A stretch of 64,000 bases of DNA from Glandiceps talaboti (lineage: Eukaryota > Hemichordata > Enteropneusta > Spengelidae): the NCBI RefSeq assembly GCF_964340395.1, contig NC_135560.1:19334598-19398597 (forward strand), written 5' to 3'. The notes under the pieces are model-generated. The model saw only the letters and a program-made list of their open reading frames with translations, ran no database searches and was not told the DNA's origin. The position numbers and the translations under genes were made by a program. The stretch's first letter is position 1. Every line of letters starts with the position of its first letter. Positions 51,101-61,725 of the stretch are shown here, in pieces.

Positions 51101-54100
51101 ACAATACCAACTTTGAACGGTAACTTATCAAATGTGAAAAAAAATTTTTTTAATAGTTTGCCTATTAAGAACAATACATTGCGTCTCCGTTCATGCAACC
51201 AAATGTGTATAAGGTTTTCGTTTAAGAAAGTGTGTCAACTCATTTTGATTTAGATCACTACGAGTTCACCACTACATAAAGTAACATCATGTACATACAT
51301 TGTACTGCAGTATCTGGTCTTAGCATGGCATAAACTATGGAGATTATCTTTATTTGCTGGCTTTGAAGCATAGTCACAAAGTCCTACGATTTAATGGTCA
51401 CAGTCAAGGTGTTGATGTCAAATAGTTGTTGTTTGTCTTCGGAAGATAATCAGTGTCTACCAAGATAATGACCTGTTAATGGTTTGCTAATTATTCAGGG
51501 ATTAGACTGCGTGGGCAAGCATGTTTCCCATGGACCCCCAAAAATCAGCTGATAGATAAACAATTGTGAATTTATTACTTTAATTTTATTAATGGTTGTT
51601 GTCAAACACTGTAAGGAGCAACTAGAGAACCAGCTGCATATTGTCTGTAGACGTTTGTCACCAAGCAAAAATGATGTCAGTACACATACACGCATTTGAA
51701 AATATTACAGTACATGTCAATGAGATCCTGTCAATGCTGGATAGATGGAATGATGTATTGAACAATGACAGTACATTTGTACCATGCAATAAATAGTATC
51801 TGCTAGCAAAGAAAGTTACACCTGCTTCAACATAGCGTGTACATAAACTTGGCTAAAAGATAAATATATTGTAGTGTTAGATTATATTTTCAACAATAAA
51901 ATGATAATTAATGTAAGACTGTCATTAATACCAGCAATAGATATTTGTCCTTGATATGATGTTATAAATAGAAACACTTAGTTGCATAGGCCCAGCTAAA
52001 TGGTATAAACATTGTAATAACGCACACCGGTAGGCTGCTACGATACATGCATGTAATAATTCGGGTATGTTTATAAGGCAAAAGAACACATTATTGTGTA
52101 TGCATGTGTAGACATTTTGAAGACCACAGTGTCATGTAGTAACTAAAAACTGCAAAATTTCATAAAATTCCATGCAATTCATCTAAGAATTTGTTTTATC
52201 TGTATTAAACTATACATGTAAAAGACTATGAACAGTCATCTGTACAATCAATCTAAAATATTGTTTTGACAGTTAATGCATAACCCCTCCACCAACGTCA
52301 GAAGGTCTATGGTTAATGTGTCAGTGATAGACAAGAGTCTTGATCCTGATATGAATATGTACAAAATGTATCATCAATATGTTTTTCTTACAGATATTCT
52401 TAAAGGGAAAGGATACCCTGTGATTGAATGACTTTTAATAAATATATGAGCATTAAACATGATAAAATGTGTTGGTTTCATTCACTTTCACTTATCGGTA
52501 TGGGAGAAAACGTCAATCCAAACTTCTCTGCCCGTAGGTGGAAGTGACATGTGGACTTAGACACTACTTTCACTGTTTTCTACCACATAGCAGGAAGTGA
52601 CGTAAAGCCCCATGAGAAGTGTAGTTTATGGTCAGTTCTGCTAGCAACTCATTCTGGTATACAACTCAGTGAAATTAAGACTACAAATTGCTGTTAAAAA
52701 TGAACATTATCTTCTTTCTCTCTCTCACCAGTTTTCTGAAAAGTTTAATGAGATAAGAGAGGTGACAAGACAAGCATCAGAAAAAGCAAAGAGTGGTGGT
52801 AGTGATAGCAGTAGTGGCAGCTCTGTACAGTCAAATGGATCCGTAGTCAAATCACCCATGACGAATAATTATGTCTCATCCAATCAGAGCAAAGATAATG
52901 ACCAAAATGAGGTAGGTGAATATTAATGATATTAAATAAATGTTATATTTATTTTTGTTGTCACAATCTTTTTCTGTTGACAAACATGAAGAACAAGTGT
53001 TCAAAACCAACTACGAAAACCATCTGTGTATCATAGCTTACATTCAGTAGCCAATCAGCAGTCAGTATTTAAGATTTGTATTAAGGTATAGCCAATCAAC
53101 AATCAGTAAAATTTCCATGTGACTGCAAAGACCATGTGCGTGACTGTTACAGGTATCAGAAACCAATCAAAATTCAACTATTGCTAGGAACCACATGTTG
53201 TCTTCTGTCTGTCTATATTAGAGACAATCAGAAGTGGGAAAACTTTTGTCAAATTGAATAAAAATCACAACCACACAAATTAACCGTTCATAAAAATAAG
53301 AGTCTTGGAACAATTACAGAACTCTTAACATCTGTTTAAACCCCAATATTTGAGTCCCATGGATTACTACTATCTTATCAGTGGAGATGTAAGTTCAATA
53401 TCATTATTCTTTTAGTCAGGACTAACCTTCGCTATAGCTCAGTCAGCCAGACAACTAATTTTCACACCCACCCAAAGTATTTTCTTACGTGACTTTGGCC
53501 TATATTTAAGGATGTTGATTGAAACAATTAAAGTTGTGAAACCCCTACAACATGCCTCTTAAAAAGCTATGAGTCCATCACATGTTTATGGGGGACTATG
53601 ACAGCAACAATTACAAGCAATGAAAATACGTTATCACTTATTCATATATTGGTCATCTACTTGACACACAGTTCGCATTCCAGCACACCCCTAACAGGGT
53701 TACTATGATATATAGGTACTCGAAATATATAACACATAATATGTGACATCCTGGTTTTTGGTTGGTAAACAGCTTTATTATGCCATGAGTATGAGTGAAT
53801 TCATTGATATATAAAACTCATTTATCATCTATAATAAAATGTCACTGATTTGAAAAAAATGATGTGTTTCATTGAAACCTGAAATTAATGTACATATATG
53901 TGTCATTACTTTAAAATAAACATTGCATAGTTATTGAACGTACAATCCTTAAACAGATCTGCAATTGTTTCAAGACCCGTGATGTTAGTGTGGTTGCTTA
54001 ACATAGAATATTGTAACAGAGTCTGAGAGGGGGAATTATTGTCAAATTGACATTGTTTTCCCATACATTAAATATGTGCGAGGGAGAGATAACAAAGCAA

Positions 54101-57100
54101 AGGGAGTGGAATAGATTTCACTTTCTTACCCCCCACACACCTACCCACCCACCCACCCAATAAATTGAAAGTTATGATACATCCTTATACAACTGTACAG
54201 TTTTCTCAAAGTTGATGTTGTATTATGAATATTTTTTGTTCATTGTAAATAAGAGGTAAAGTCGCACAAAAGTTTTCAGCCACCATGATGACAATAATTC
54301 TTGTTTTCTTGGACCTTTTTAGGACAACACCAGCACAGACAGTGCAAATCAACAGTCCACCCTCATAAACCTTCGACAAGGTGATTCACATTCAGCCACA
54401 GATTCCCAGCTTAAATATGCTAACGATAGATTGAAAATTGCCTTAGCACAAAGGTAAGTCATAAAGAAGTGGGTCAGAGGTCAGATATTTAGGTCAAAGG
54501 TCACAAGCAGTGTTCATTGAGAACATGACAATGAAGGTTGAAGGACAAAAAACTGTTGTTAGAGCTACTACAATAGCTTTTATTATATTGACAGTACATC
54601 TACTTGGCATTTGAATTACTTGGGTCATAAATTTTTTTGTGCCATAAAGTTACTCAAATTTGGTGCAGCTTTTCTCTTAAACTTTGACCTAAATGTTGAA
54701 TCAGTGAAACTTTTCAGCCAAGTTGGGATAAATGCACATTTTCAAATTATCAAATTACGAAAATATACAATGTAGACTAGTTCTGTGGTTATTTGTTAGC
54801 TTGTAAAACTTTGATGTTTTTCAAGATTCCATATTTACCTTTAGTGGATACACATCTTTAAAATACTGATACTGTTCACAAAGTAGTGATGTCACAAGTA
54901 CACAACTTTTTTATTTTATTTATTAATCTTTCATATACAGACACCATTTCAGTCCTTAAGCACTGTTCTCCCAATGGAACCTGTTGCAAGTTTATTGTAC
55001 ACAGAAAAATAAACAAAAAAGGGACAAACTAGGACAAAACATTACAGAGGCACAGTGTACTTTAAAAGATATCCAATTACATTACCAGACTACATTCTTA
55101 AGATGTACTTTACGTGTAAATATCGATGGGTTAGGAGCTGATCTTATGGATAGGGGTAGATTGTTCCATGGAACAGCACCACTGTAGTGAAATGCCTGTT
55201 TCCCATATTCAGTTTTAACTGGAGGGATGTATATGTTTGTTACCTTTACTGGCCTGTTTTGTGTTATGAAGGTGAATTTTGGTTGGAAAGACTGAACAAC
55301 TGTTTTTAAGATGAGGAAAGTGGTATAATTAATGAGAATAAATGAGTTGAATAAAGGCTGGTTTAACAGCTGTCAACCCATTCTCTGCACTATAGCCTAT
55401 CAAACAATGACTGAAATAATCTATCTATCATTGGGAACAAAGTTTGTCTGAATTTCACTAACCCAAAAACTTGTTGTCTTGGTGTTACCAACATTTTGAA
55501 GAGCTTCTTGAGAAGGTAACTCCAAGACAAGTTTCTGGGTTAGAATTGTATACATACATCCAGTAAATTGTTAACTCTACTGCATAAAATAAAAAGCCAA
55601 CATTTATAATCAATTGTATTGTCATTCCAATGTGTGAATCTGAATATTAACTCAAACTTGATAAGCCAGCTGTCCAGGAAAAGTGCATGGTTCACAAGAA
55701 AATACATCATAGTGACTACAAAAAGATGTTCCAATGTAAGTCTTTATATAGTGTGTTTGAGATTTTGACACTTCTTTTACAGTTCTGCAAATGCAAAAAA
55801 GTGGGAAACTGAGTTGCAAACATTGAAAAACAACAATGCCAAGCTAACAACAGCTTTACAAGAGAGTACAGCTAACGTAGAGGAATGGAAAAGACAACTT
55901 GCCTCGTATAAAGATGAAAGTTCAAGACTTAAAAAAAGAGTAAGTTTGTACCCCTTATGCCTTTCAATAGTCTTCATCTGGTTATAATTGTAAGTCTTCA
56001 CTTGACTACTGATGTCACTGAGTGAGTGCAATATGAGTGAGATAAGGAGCCTTGTTACTATGAATTCAAGATAAGTTGTCACATGACTTCAATTGACCCT
56101 CTAACTTAGTATGCTAGTGTCTGGCTAAACAACCATTTTATGTTTGTAGATTCCTGTAAACTTTTCTATAACTGTCAAATTGTGTGAGAAAGTTTTGAAG
56201 TCTATGTTTATGAGGAATATAGTGTCGATTAGTGTTGGTATGTAAAATAAAGATAAGTTTAGGAAATAGTAGACATTTGAAGGAAATATTTAAAAATAAT
56301 GAATTTTTCAAACAAAATATTCACCTGACTAGCTGCTTTTATAAAGTTATAATAATCAGAACAGCATTTATGTATTCAGACAGAGAGTTAGAGAAGTTTT
56401 GCATTATGTTTCATTGATGTACTAGTCAGTGAGTTGTTATTATTAGACTACTAAAAGCTATACACTAAAATATCATGATTATTGATTTGGTTCTTATTTC
56501 ACATTTCCAATACACTTAAAAACTTCATACTATGTTTGACCTCGACCTGTTAGACGATATCTAGAAATTCCAGAACTATATCAACATTAGATTTGAGTGC
56601 CTCTTGACACCCAGTAAAGAATGTCATGTCAATGATTTTGTCAACAATCATACTATTGTTGTTTTCCCCGTTCTTCGTAAAACCTGTCTGTAATCTCACA
56701 CAGTGCAATAAGTGTGTATGTACGGTACCACTATGTTGATTATGTGTGGAATGTGTTCTGTTCATCAGTCATATTAAAGTGACAACAAATAATTCATACA
56801 AATTATTTCAAGTCAAGATTAAGTACCACTATGTGTACTAGAAAATGTTCATGTGAGCCGAGAATATATCACTGTCAAGTACGTTATTTAGTAATTGTTT
56901 GGTAATGTGAAAATAATTTTGAATATCTAGAGGTATGGACAGAGTGATGATCTACCTATTTTCAAAGAAATTGAATTTTATTAGAAGTGACATATTTTAT
57001 TATGGATGAATAACACTGATTATAACGACTTTTTTCTCACTTATTCAGTTCACAGTGAAGTTTTGATTCTCTGCCTGCCTCCAATTATATATTTGTTATT

Positions 57101-60100
57101 TATTACATTTGAATTTCCGACAGGACCCTCCTCATTTAGGGGAGTTTCAAATAAGATTCAAAAGGACCTCCAACTGTTGAAATTGTTGATCTGTACTGTG
57201 GTAGTTAATGCTATTGGTATTTCTTGTATTTGCCCTTCGTAAACAACCCCCCCCCCAAAAAAAAAAAAAAAAAAAATTAAAAAATGCTATCTTTGTACAT
57301 GTAATTGTTGTTGATACCCATATGCTGTTGTAATGACGGTATACTTTGTGTCTCTTTCAGATTATAGAGTTAGAATCAACAGGTGGTGATAGTTCTAAAG
57401 TTTTACTGTTGCAGAAAGAGAAGACAGATCTAGAAAGTCGACTGAGTTCTGTAGAGTCTGACAACAAAGCCAAAGAACAGGTCAGTTTTATTCCAGTCAA
57501 TATTATTAATAAATCAAATCTCAGAACCATATAATAAATAGCAGTACTGTGTATTTAGATTAAAATTCTGATAAACAATTCACATTTTTCATGAATGTCT
57601 TTGTCACATTTCAATTTAGAACATTCATCATTTTCTAATTAAGGTACAATGTGGTCAGATACATAAAAGGTATGTAGTATTATGCAGTAGAACATCTGTA
57701 CCCCTATCTGTTGTTGTCTTTATCACTAGATTTCATGGGTCATTTCACTTGATCAAACCACAACAGTCTATGCCACTGGGTCTTGTCAACAGATGGTAGG
57801 GGGTAAATTAAAAAGTTGACTTGAATCTTTTACAGGAAATACATACATTGTCCAGAAGAGTGGAAGACTTGTCCATGCTGGAAAATCAGAATAGAACAAT
57901 GGAAAGTCGTATCAAGGTATCTGAATATTGGATTTGCTGTCATTGCACATTTTATATCATATTTTAAAAGATGCACTAACACCACAGATAGATACAGTAC
58001 TGAGCTACATAGTAAATCAGATGTAACCATTCTAGTAGTCAAAGTATTGCCAAGGCATTCTTTTACACTGCCAAAAGTTAATATACACAATTCTAACCTG
58101 ACGACATTAAGTATTAAAAAAATATTCAGGTTTTCATCTACATTGAAATAACATGACTTGTGATTCATATTTTATCATAGGTGTAGTTTTCACAATGACA
58201 AACCTGTAAATCAAATCACCAATTTAAAATGTAATGAGTTCATCTGAAATGAAGATGTCAAGAATTGTATGCATAGTGGTAATGTTCATTTTGACCTGGT
58301 ATATACTGAATATCATATTTTTAGTACTAGGTTACAACATAATTTGATAATGCTATATGCTATTTATCAAGTTTATCCTTGAATGTACTACAACAGTAAG
58401 GTACTCAGGATACTGTAACTCACTGCATGAATCTAAAGCAATATGGTAACATTATCTGTGATCTCTAGTCTCTTAATTCAGACCATATGGAACTGAAATT
58501 CCATCTGTATTATGTATGTCCCACATCAGACCAGTAAAACATGAATACAAATTATTTCATCGACAATGGTTGTTTGCCAACGATTTGCACCAGCAATTAA
58601 ACTAATTAATCAGTTTGAGTAGATTGAATTTAATTGAGTCTAGACGACTTGTAATTTGTATTAGCCATAGATGGATAGTAATGTTACAAGTGGAAATTGA
58701 CTGAATTTTACCCCAAGTTCTTAGAATACTGGCGTGTTAGCAGTGGAAATTGACTGAATTTTAACCAAGTTCTTCAAATACCAGTGGAAATTGAATGAAT
58801 TTTACTGAAGTTCTTCAAATACTGGAATATTTACTATGTAATAGCAGTGGAAATTTAGTGAATTTTACCCAAGTTCTTCAAACATTGGAATATGACAGAA
58901 TAAGTAGAAGGCTAATGATGTAGATGATGGCATACCAGATATTTCCAAATTTACTCCCTGGAATTTGAAAAGCACTCCAGAAATACACAAATCAGAGTTG
59001 AAAAATAGAAAGCATGTAACCATAGAAATGCAATTTTATGATACCAGTAGCAGGAAAACTATGTTAACTCTACTCAGTGTATAATTACACAACAAAGATA
59101 CGAAGGCATACAGCTTCCAGTACATTTGTATTTCCTACGTCAATTATATTAGTTGGACCTACTTTCACTGTGTTACCAATGGTTATACTGTGTTAATGCA
59201 GGTCTTGAATAAAAGATGAAGTGAGACCCATTGTGAATAAACACCACATACCTAGATTCATTCATATGCAAATGTCGAATGCCTGAGGGCGCTATTTCAA
59301 TTGCGTCATTCCATGACTGTGAACACCATCATGGGGGTCTGTGTATAGTACATGGACAGACCATTTAATCAATAAAAACAGTGTGAATGTACACATTTTT
59401 CAGACATTGTGAAACAATCAGATTGAGATCAACTGGAAGTTGAAAATGTTAAAAAAGAGAGCTTATAGGAAATGAAAAAATATCCTAATAAGTGAATATT
59501 AAATATTTATGGATATGATTCAATACTAGATGTTAACATTACTGACCCTTATATGACTTACATCTGTTTAGATCAGTGACCTGTTATAAATATAAATATA
59601 TCAAAGGCTGATAAGAACACATGTATTTTGAATATAATTGAGAGATCACTTGCATTGAACTGACTTGATATCCAATATTATTTATCAGGGTAAAATTTCA
59701 GTTATGTTTATTTGAGATCATCTAATTTACTTCATACATCTATTTTGAGTATGGTAGAAATATAACACTTACATTGACTGACAGAATTCATAATTCTACA
59801 TGCCCTATAACCTGGGCAAAGATCTTATGTATTTAATTTAGTTTATTTGAGATCTTCAAATTTCCTCCCAGGGAGATATTCAAAATCAATGCTGTTATAA
59901 TGTTATAGCATAGCTCATTATACGTAGAGCTGAGATTTTATATTTTACTTTAATTTTGGTTGTGGGGTAAAAAAACCTTGTAAGTTGCAGAGATCCCTAG
60001 ACAGTAAGATATGTTGTGTCTTTATGGCTTAAATACTGTGTTCTAAAAGGGATAAGCTGATGCGTGACAGCGCCCTGACACGACACAGGATACCTTACAA

Positions 60101-60621
60101 AATACAGTGGTTGCATAGTAGCTTTCTTTATATAAATTAAATATGAACACTAACTAGTGCTGTAAAACTGTTTATGTTCATCATGGAAGCACTAACATTC
60201 ATACACAAGTTCTCTTTCACTTTTGATTGAGAAACACACAATTCAAACAAATCACTTTTGCCATAGTATACCCCAAGCTGTGTATTTTGCCATTTTAGTA
60301 TACCCCAGGCTGTGTATTTTGCCATAGTATACCCCAGGCTGTGTATTTTCCCTAGTGTACCCTAGGCTCAGCTGTGTGTTTATGAATAGACGATGAAGTC
60401 ATTGACACTTTCAATTCTAACCATGTGTTTTTATTTGTCAGTCTTTACAACAGGAAAATCAGTCATTCCAAGACACCCTCCAAGACATGAAAAGTCAACT
60501 ACAGCAATCAAGACAAAAGGAAGAAAGACAACGTCAGGAGTTGGGAAGAATACATTCTCAACTTGGACAAAAATTACAAGATGTTATGCAGTTGCATAAC
60601 CAAATGAGCAATCATGTTTAG
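43340..60621 (+). CDS. homer: Homer-family scaffold protein (spliced, nine coding exons, complete)
   Basis: Homer proteins are postsynaptic and Ca2+-signalling scaffolds. Their EVH1 domain binds PPxxF-type ligands in group I mGluRs, IP3 and ryanodine receptors and Shank, and their coiled coil forms multimers. The join is 43340-43344, 46114-46270, 47757-47888, 52732-52911, 54323-54453, 55783-55939, 57361-57480, 57836-57916, 60442-60621, which is 1143 nt or 380 residues, slightly longer than vertebrate Homers (about 354-366). EVH1 covers residues 1 to about 110. It contains [42 protein letters not shown] and NTVYGLGF, with the ligand-contact residues F14, W24 and G89 kept. A Ser/Asn-rich linker covers about 111-185. 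The coiled coil starts near residue 186 ([10 protein letters not shown]) and includes [20 protein letters not shown]. All introns are GT-AG with clean phases. The single-copy, Homer2-like coiled-coil start suggests the pre-duplication invertebrate form. The start codon has a strong context (A at -3, G at +4). Confidence 0.97.
43345..46113 (+). other. Homer intron 1
   Basis: Intron of 2769 nt from GTAAGT to tttcag. It holds a compound microsatellite at 43990-44170 (TG, then TCTG, TATG, TACG and TTTG blocks) and a second TG block near 44214-44245. Otherwise AT-rich with no further coding signal seen. Confidence 0.85.
43990..44170 (+). repeat. Compound microsatellite in Homer intron 1
   Basis: TG, then TCTG, TATG, TACG and TTTG blocks succeed each other, suggesting stepwise unit change in one array. 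Confidence 0.95.
46114..46270 (+). CDS. homer: Homer exon 2 (EVH1, first half)
   Basis: The acceptor tttcag precedes GGAGCAGCC and the donor is gtaaat. Together with exon 1 it completes codons 2-54 and ends at GSK. It carries the EVH1 strands with F14 and W24, both known to contact the PPxxF ligand. Human HOMER1 aligned from memory also reaches GSK at residue 54 without a gap. Confidence 0.96.
46271..47756 (+). other. Homer intron 2
   Basis: Intron of 1486 nt. Its first third is the CAGTA pentanucleotide array. The rest is AT-rich sequence with no recognised feature. Confidence 0.85.
46318..46724. repeat. CAGTA pentanucleotide array with periodic TCACAG interruptions
   Basis: About 400 bp of tandem ACAGT/CAGTA units, interrupted about eight times by a six-base variant that yields TCACAG. 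In the middle of the array (about 46420-46630) the interruptions recur every 20-45 bp. The last 95 bp are uninterrupted. Long open frames on both strands here are artefacts of the five-base period. Confidence 0.95.
47757..47888 (+). CDS. homer: Homer exon 3 (EVH1, second half)
   Basis: Forty-four codons in phase 0, residues 55-98, from AIINSTITP to ELNK. The exon holds [10 protein letters not shown] and NTVYGLGF, including G89, whose mutation in mammals abolishes ligand binding. The acceptor is ttccag and the donor is gtcagt. Confidence 0.96.
48255..48355. repeat. TAACA pentanucleotide microsatellite
   Basis: About 20 nearly perfect TAACA units in Homer intron 3, directly preceded by an AT-rich stretch and a TTTA microsatellite. 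Confidence 0.95.
51040..51177 (+). repeat. 69-bp tandem duplication
   Basis: Two adjacent copies of a 69-bp unit (51040-51108, 51109-51177). Each contains GGTAACTTATCAAA and then GTGAAAAAAAA, a T run and AGTTTGCCTATTAAG. They differ at only a few bases, so the duplication is recent. Confidence 0.85.
52732..52911 (+). CDS. homer: Homer exon 4 (end of EVH1 and Ser/Asn-rich linker)
   Basis: Sixty codons, residues 99-158. [20 protein letters not shown] is the C-terminal EVH1 helix. It is followed by a Ser/Gly/Asn-rich stretch with SPMTN at residues 139-143. The acceptor has a strong tct/ctc pyrimidine tract ending in accag, and the donor is gtaggt. The reading frame stays open for a short way upstream of the acceptor, but that sequence has no Homer similarity and is intron. 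Confidence 0.94.
52912..54322 (+). other. Homer intron 4
   Basis: Intron of 1411 nt from gtaggt to tttttag. It includes a short ACCC-rich tract (about 54128-54160). No other feature seen. Confidence 0.85.
54323..54453 (+). CDS. homer: Homer exon 5 (linker to start of coiled coil)
   Basis: Residues 159-201 plus two bases of codon 202. An Asn/Ser/Gln-rich linker is followed by [17 protein letters not shown], which matches the conserved entry into the Homer2-type coiled coil. The donor is gtaagt. Reading on into the intron gives AGG then TAA, so retention of this intron would end the protein at once. Confidence 0.95.
54454..55782 (+). other. Homer intron 5, with in-frame stop at donor and AATAAA signals
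   Basis: Intron of 1329 nt. Translation past the exon 5 donor reaches TAA after one codon. AATAAA hexamers occur at 55008-55013, 55337-55342, 55350-55355 and 55588-55593. The segment from about 54900 to 55220 looks like a dispersed repeat or transposon fragment, but I could not identify it. Confidence 0.7.
55783..55939 (+). CDS. homer: Homer exon 6 (conserved coiled-coil core)
   Basis: Completes codon 202, then encodes residues 203-254: [34 protein letters not shown] and SSRLKKR. This is the most conserved part of the Homer C-terminal half. The acceptor is tttacag and the donor gtaagt follows AGA. Confidence 0.96.
55940..57360 (+). other. Homer intron 6
   Basis: Intron of 1421 nt, AT-rich. 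It has a run of C followed by a run of about 20 A at 57247-57278. No other feature recognised. Confidence 0.85.
57361..57480 (+). CDS. homer: Homer exon 7 (coiled coil)
   Basis: Forty codons, residues 255-294, beginning IIELES, with charged heptads rich in Leu, Glu, Lys and Ser. It is bounded by tctctttcag and gtcagt. Phase 0 at both ends. Confidence 0.93.
57481..57835 (+). other. Homer intron 7
   Basis: Intron of 355 nt from gtcagt to tttacag. It contains nothing else I can recognise. Confidence 0.85.
57836..57916 (+). CDS. homer: Homer exon 8 (coiled coil)
   Basis: Twenty-seven codons, residues 295-321 ([20 protein letters not shown] and on), in phase 0 at both ends. It is separated from exon 7 by the shortest intron of the gene (355 nt). 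The acceptor is tttacag. The donor gtatct is the weakest in the gene, so skipping of this in-frame exon is conceivable. Confidence 0.9.
58679..58890 (+). repeat. Degenerate tandem repeat, about 45-65-bp units
   Basis: Four to five copies of AGTGGAAATTGACTGAATTT followed by an AAGTTCTTCAAATA-like segment, with variable spacing. Confidence 0.75.
60263..60368 (+). repeat. 30-bp minisatellite before Homer exon 9
   Basis: Four copies of a unit built on AGTATACCCCAGGCTGTGTATTTTGCC, the last degenerate. The array ends about 75 bp before the exon 9 acceptor. Confidence 0.8.
60442..60621 (+). CDS. homer: Homer exon 9 (C-terminal coiled coil and stop)
   Basis: Fifty-nine codons and TAG, residues 322-380. 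It is Gln-rich with heptad spacing ([20 protein letters not shown], then [18 protein letters not shown]) and ends NHV. The position matches the C-terminal tetramerising coiled coil of long Homers, but the sequence has diverged strongly from vertebrates. Confidence 0.92.
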   Translation, partial: SLQQENQSFQDTLQDMKSQLQQSRQKEERQRQELGRIHSQLGQKLQDVMQLHNQMSNHV

Positions 60622-61185
60622 AGGTCATACCTACAAGCAATGTCAAAGTTCAAAGTTGAGTCATGGATGATTTGGAATTAAGTAGCAGTCCCGTCCCTGA
60701 ACTTTAATTTAAATATCTTTCTAGCATTATGATCAAAAGATGGTCCATTAATTTGTACAGAAATATATATGGTATCAGTTTTTTTAATGGTCCTAAAATG
60801 AAAAGTTACATAAAAGTTTTCAGGATCAAAATATATTTGCAATGATTTGTTTATCTTCACCAAACGTAGAATTACCTGAACCTAATCATTTCATGTCCAA
60901 ATATGTTTGCAGTGATGGTCATCCAATGTAAAGTTACTACAAACTATTTTTTTTTCCTTACCAAAATTAGAAATTCTACCTTTCCTTTTGAAAAATGTGT
61001 ATGTTACTCCTCAGTATATCCACTCCTTAGCGTAGTCTTCCACAGTAAATAAGGGATTGGCAATACAAGACTTGAGTGTAAGCTATCGAGGCAACACTGT
61101 GTGACTCTAATTATACAAGTTGCTGGACAATGAATTGCTATATCATTCCACAGTGCAATCAATAATTTAATCATCCATTTTTAGA

Positions 61186-61191
61186 AATAAA
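61186..61191 (+). terminator. Candidate Homer polyadenylation signal
   Basis: AATAAA 565 bp after the stop codon, followed about 40 bp later by a GU-rich element (GTGTGTGATG, 61231-61240). Later AATAAA hexamers at 61983, 62244 and 63582 are alternatives for longer 3' UTRs. Confidence 0.45.
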
Positions 61192-61616
61192 TACCCAAAA
61201 TATAGATTCTTCAATTCAAAGTCCTAAGAAGTGTGTGATGAAAACTTCTACAGGAAATATAGGAGTCTTGCTATCTTTGGTTGGTCTCATAGCTTCTCCA
61301 CCCTCCTAAAAAAGTCAGGTACTGTACTTCTAATGTACAATTTCTTTCTATGAAAGCACGTCAAGATTTGAAATCTAAAGATTAATTAAGAGATATGGTA
61401 CAGTTGGTACATTTTGTAGTCTATTCTTTGATAGTATTAAATATTAATACAACCTCTCTCACTAAACTGTTACAAGTCTGTGACTAGTAAGAGATTTATT
61501 GCACCGAAGACTATTTGTTTACTATTTACTTTACAGACTGCCCAAAAGTGCTGGTCCACTATGTTAAGTTTTTTGTTGGTTATTTGTTTAAAAAGTAAAC
61601 AATTTCAGAGAATTGA

Positions 61617-61725
61617 GACGACGAGGACGAGGACGATGGCGGCGGCGATGGCGACAGCAACGATGACGACGATGACGATGACGACGACGACGACGACGAC
61701 GACAACGACAACGACGACGACGACA
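61617..61725 (+). repeat. GAC/GAT trinucleotide tract
   Basis: An imperfect run of GACGAC, GACGAG, GGCGGC and GATGAC triplets ending in a purer GACGACGAC stretch. It is strikingly CpG-rich in an AT-rich context and lies in the Homer 3' UTR or just beyond. Confidence 0.9.

Larger units (their letters stand above)
47889..52731 (+). other. Homer intron 3
   Basis: The longest Homer intron (4843 nt). It contains TTTA repeats (about 48088-48125), a TAACA array (48255-48355), a TTTG block (49720-49754), a short G run (about 49843-49853) and a 69-bp direct duplication (51040-51177). No other coding signal was recognised. Confidence 0.85.
57917..60441 (+). other. Homer intron 8
   Basis: Intron of 2525 nt. 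It holds a degenerate tandem repeat at 58679-58890 (GTGGAAATTGACTGAATTTTA units) and a 30-bp repeat at about 60263-60368 close to the exon 9 acceptor. The rest is AT-rich. Confidence 0.85.

Noticed and set aside
52669-52731. Upstream in-frame extension of Homer exon 4, which could suggest an alternative start.
   Set aside because: The sequence is a pyrimidine-rich acceptor region with no Homer similarity and no ATG in good context.
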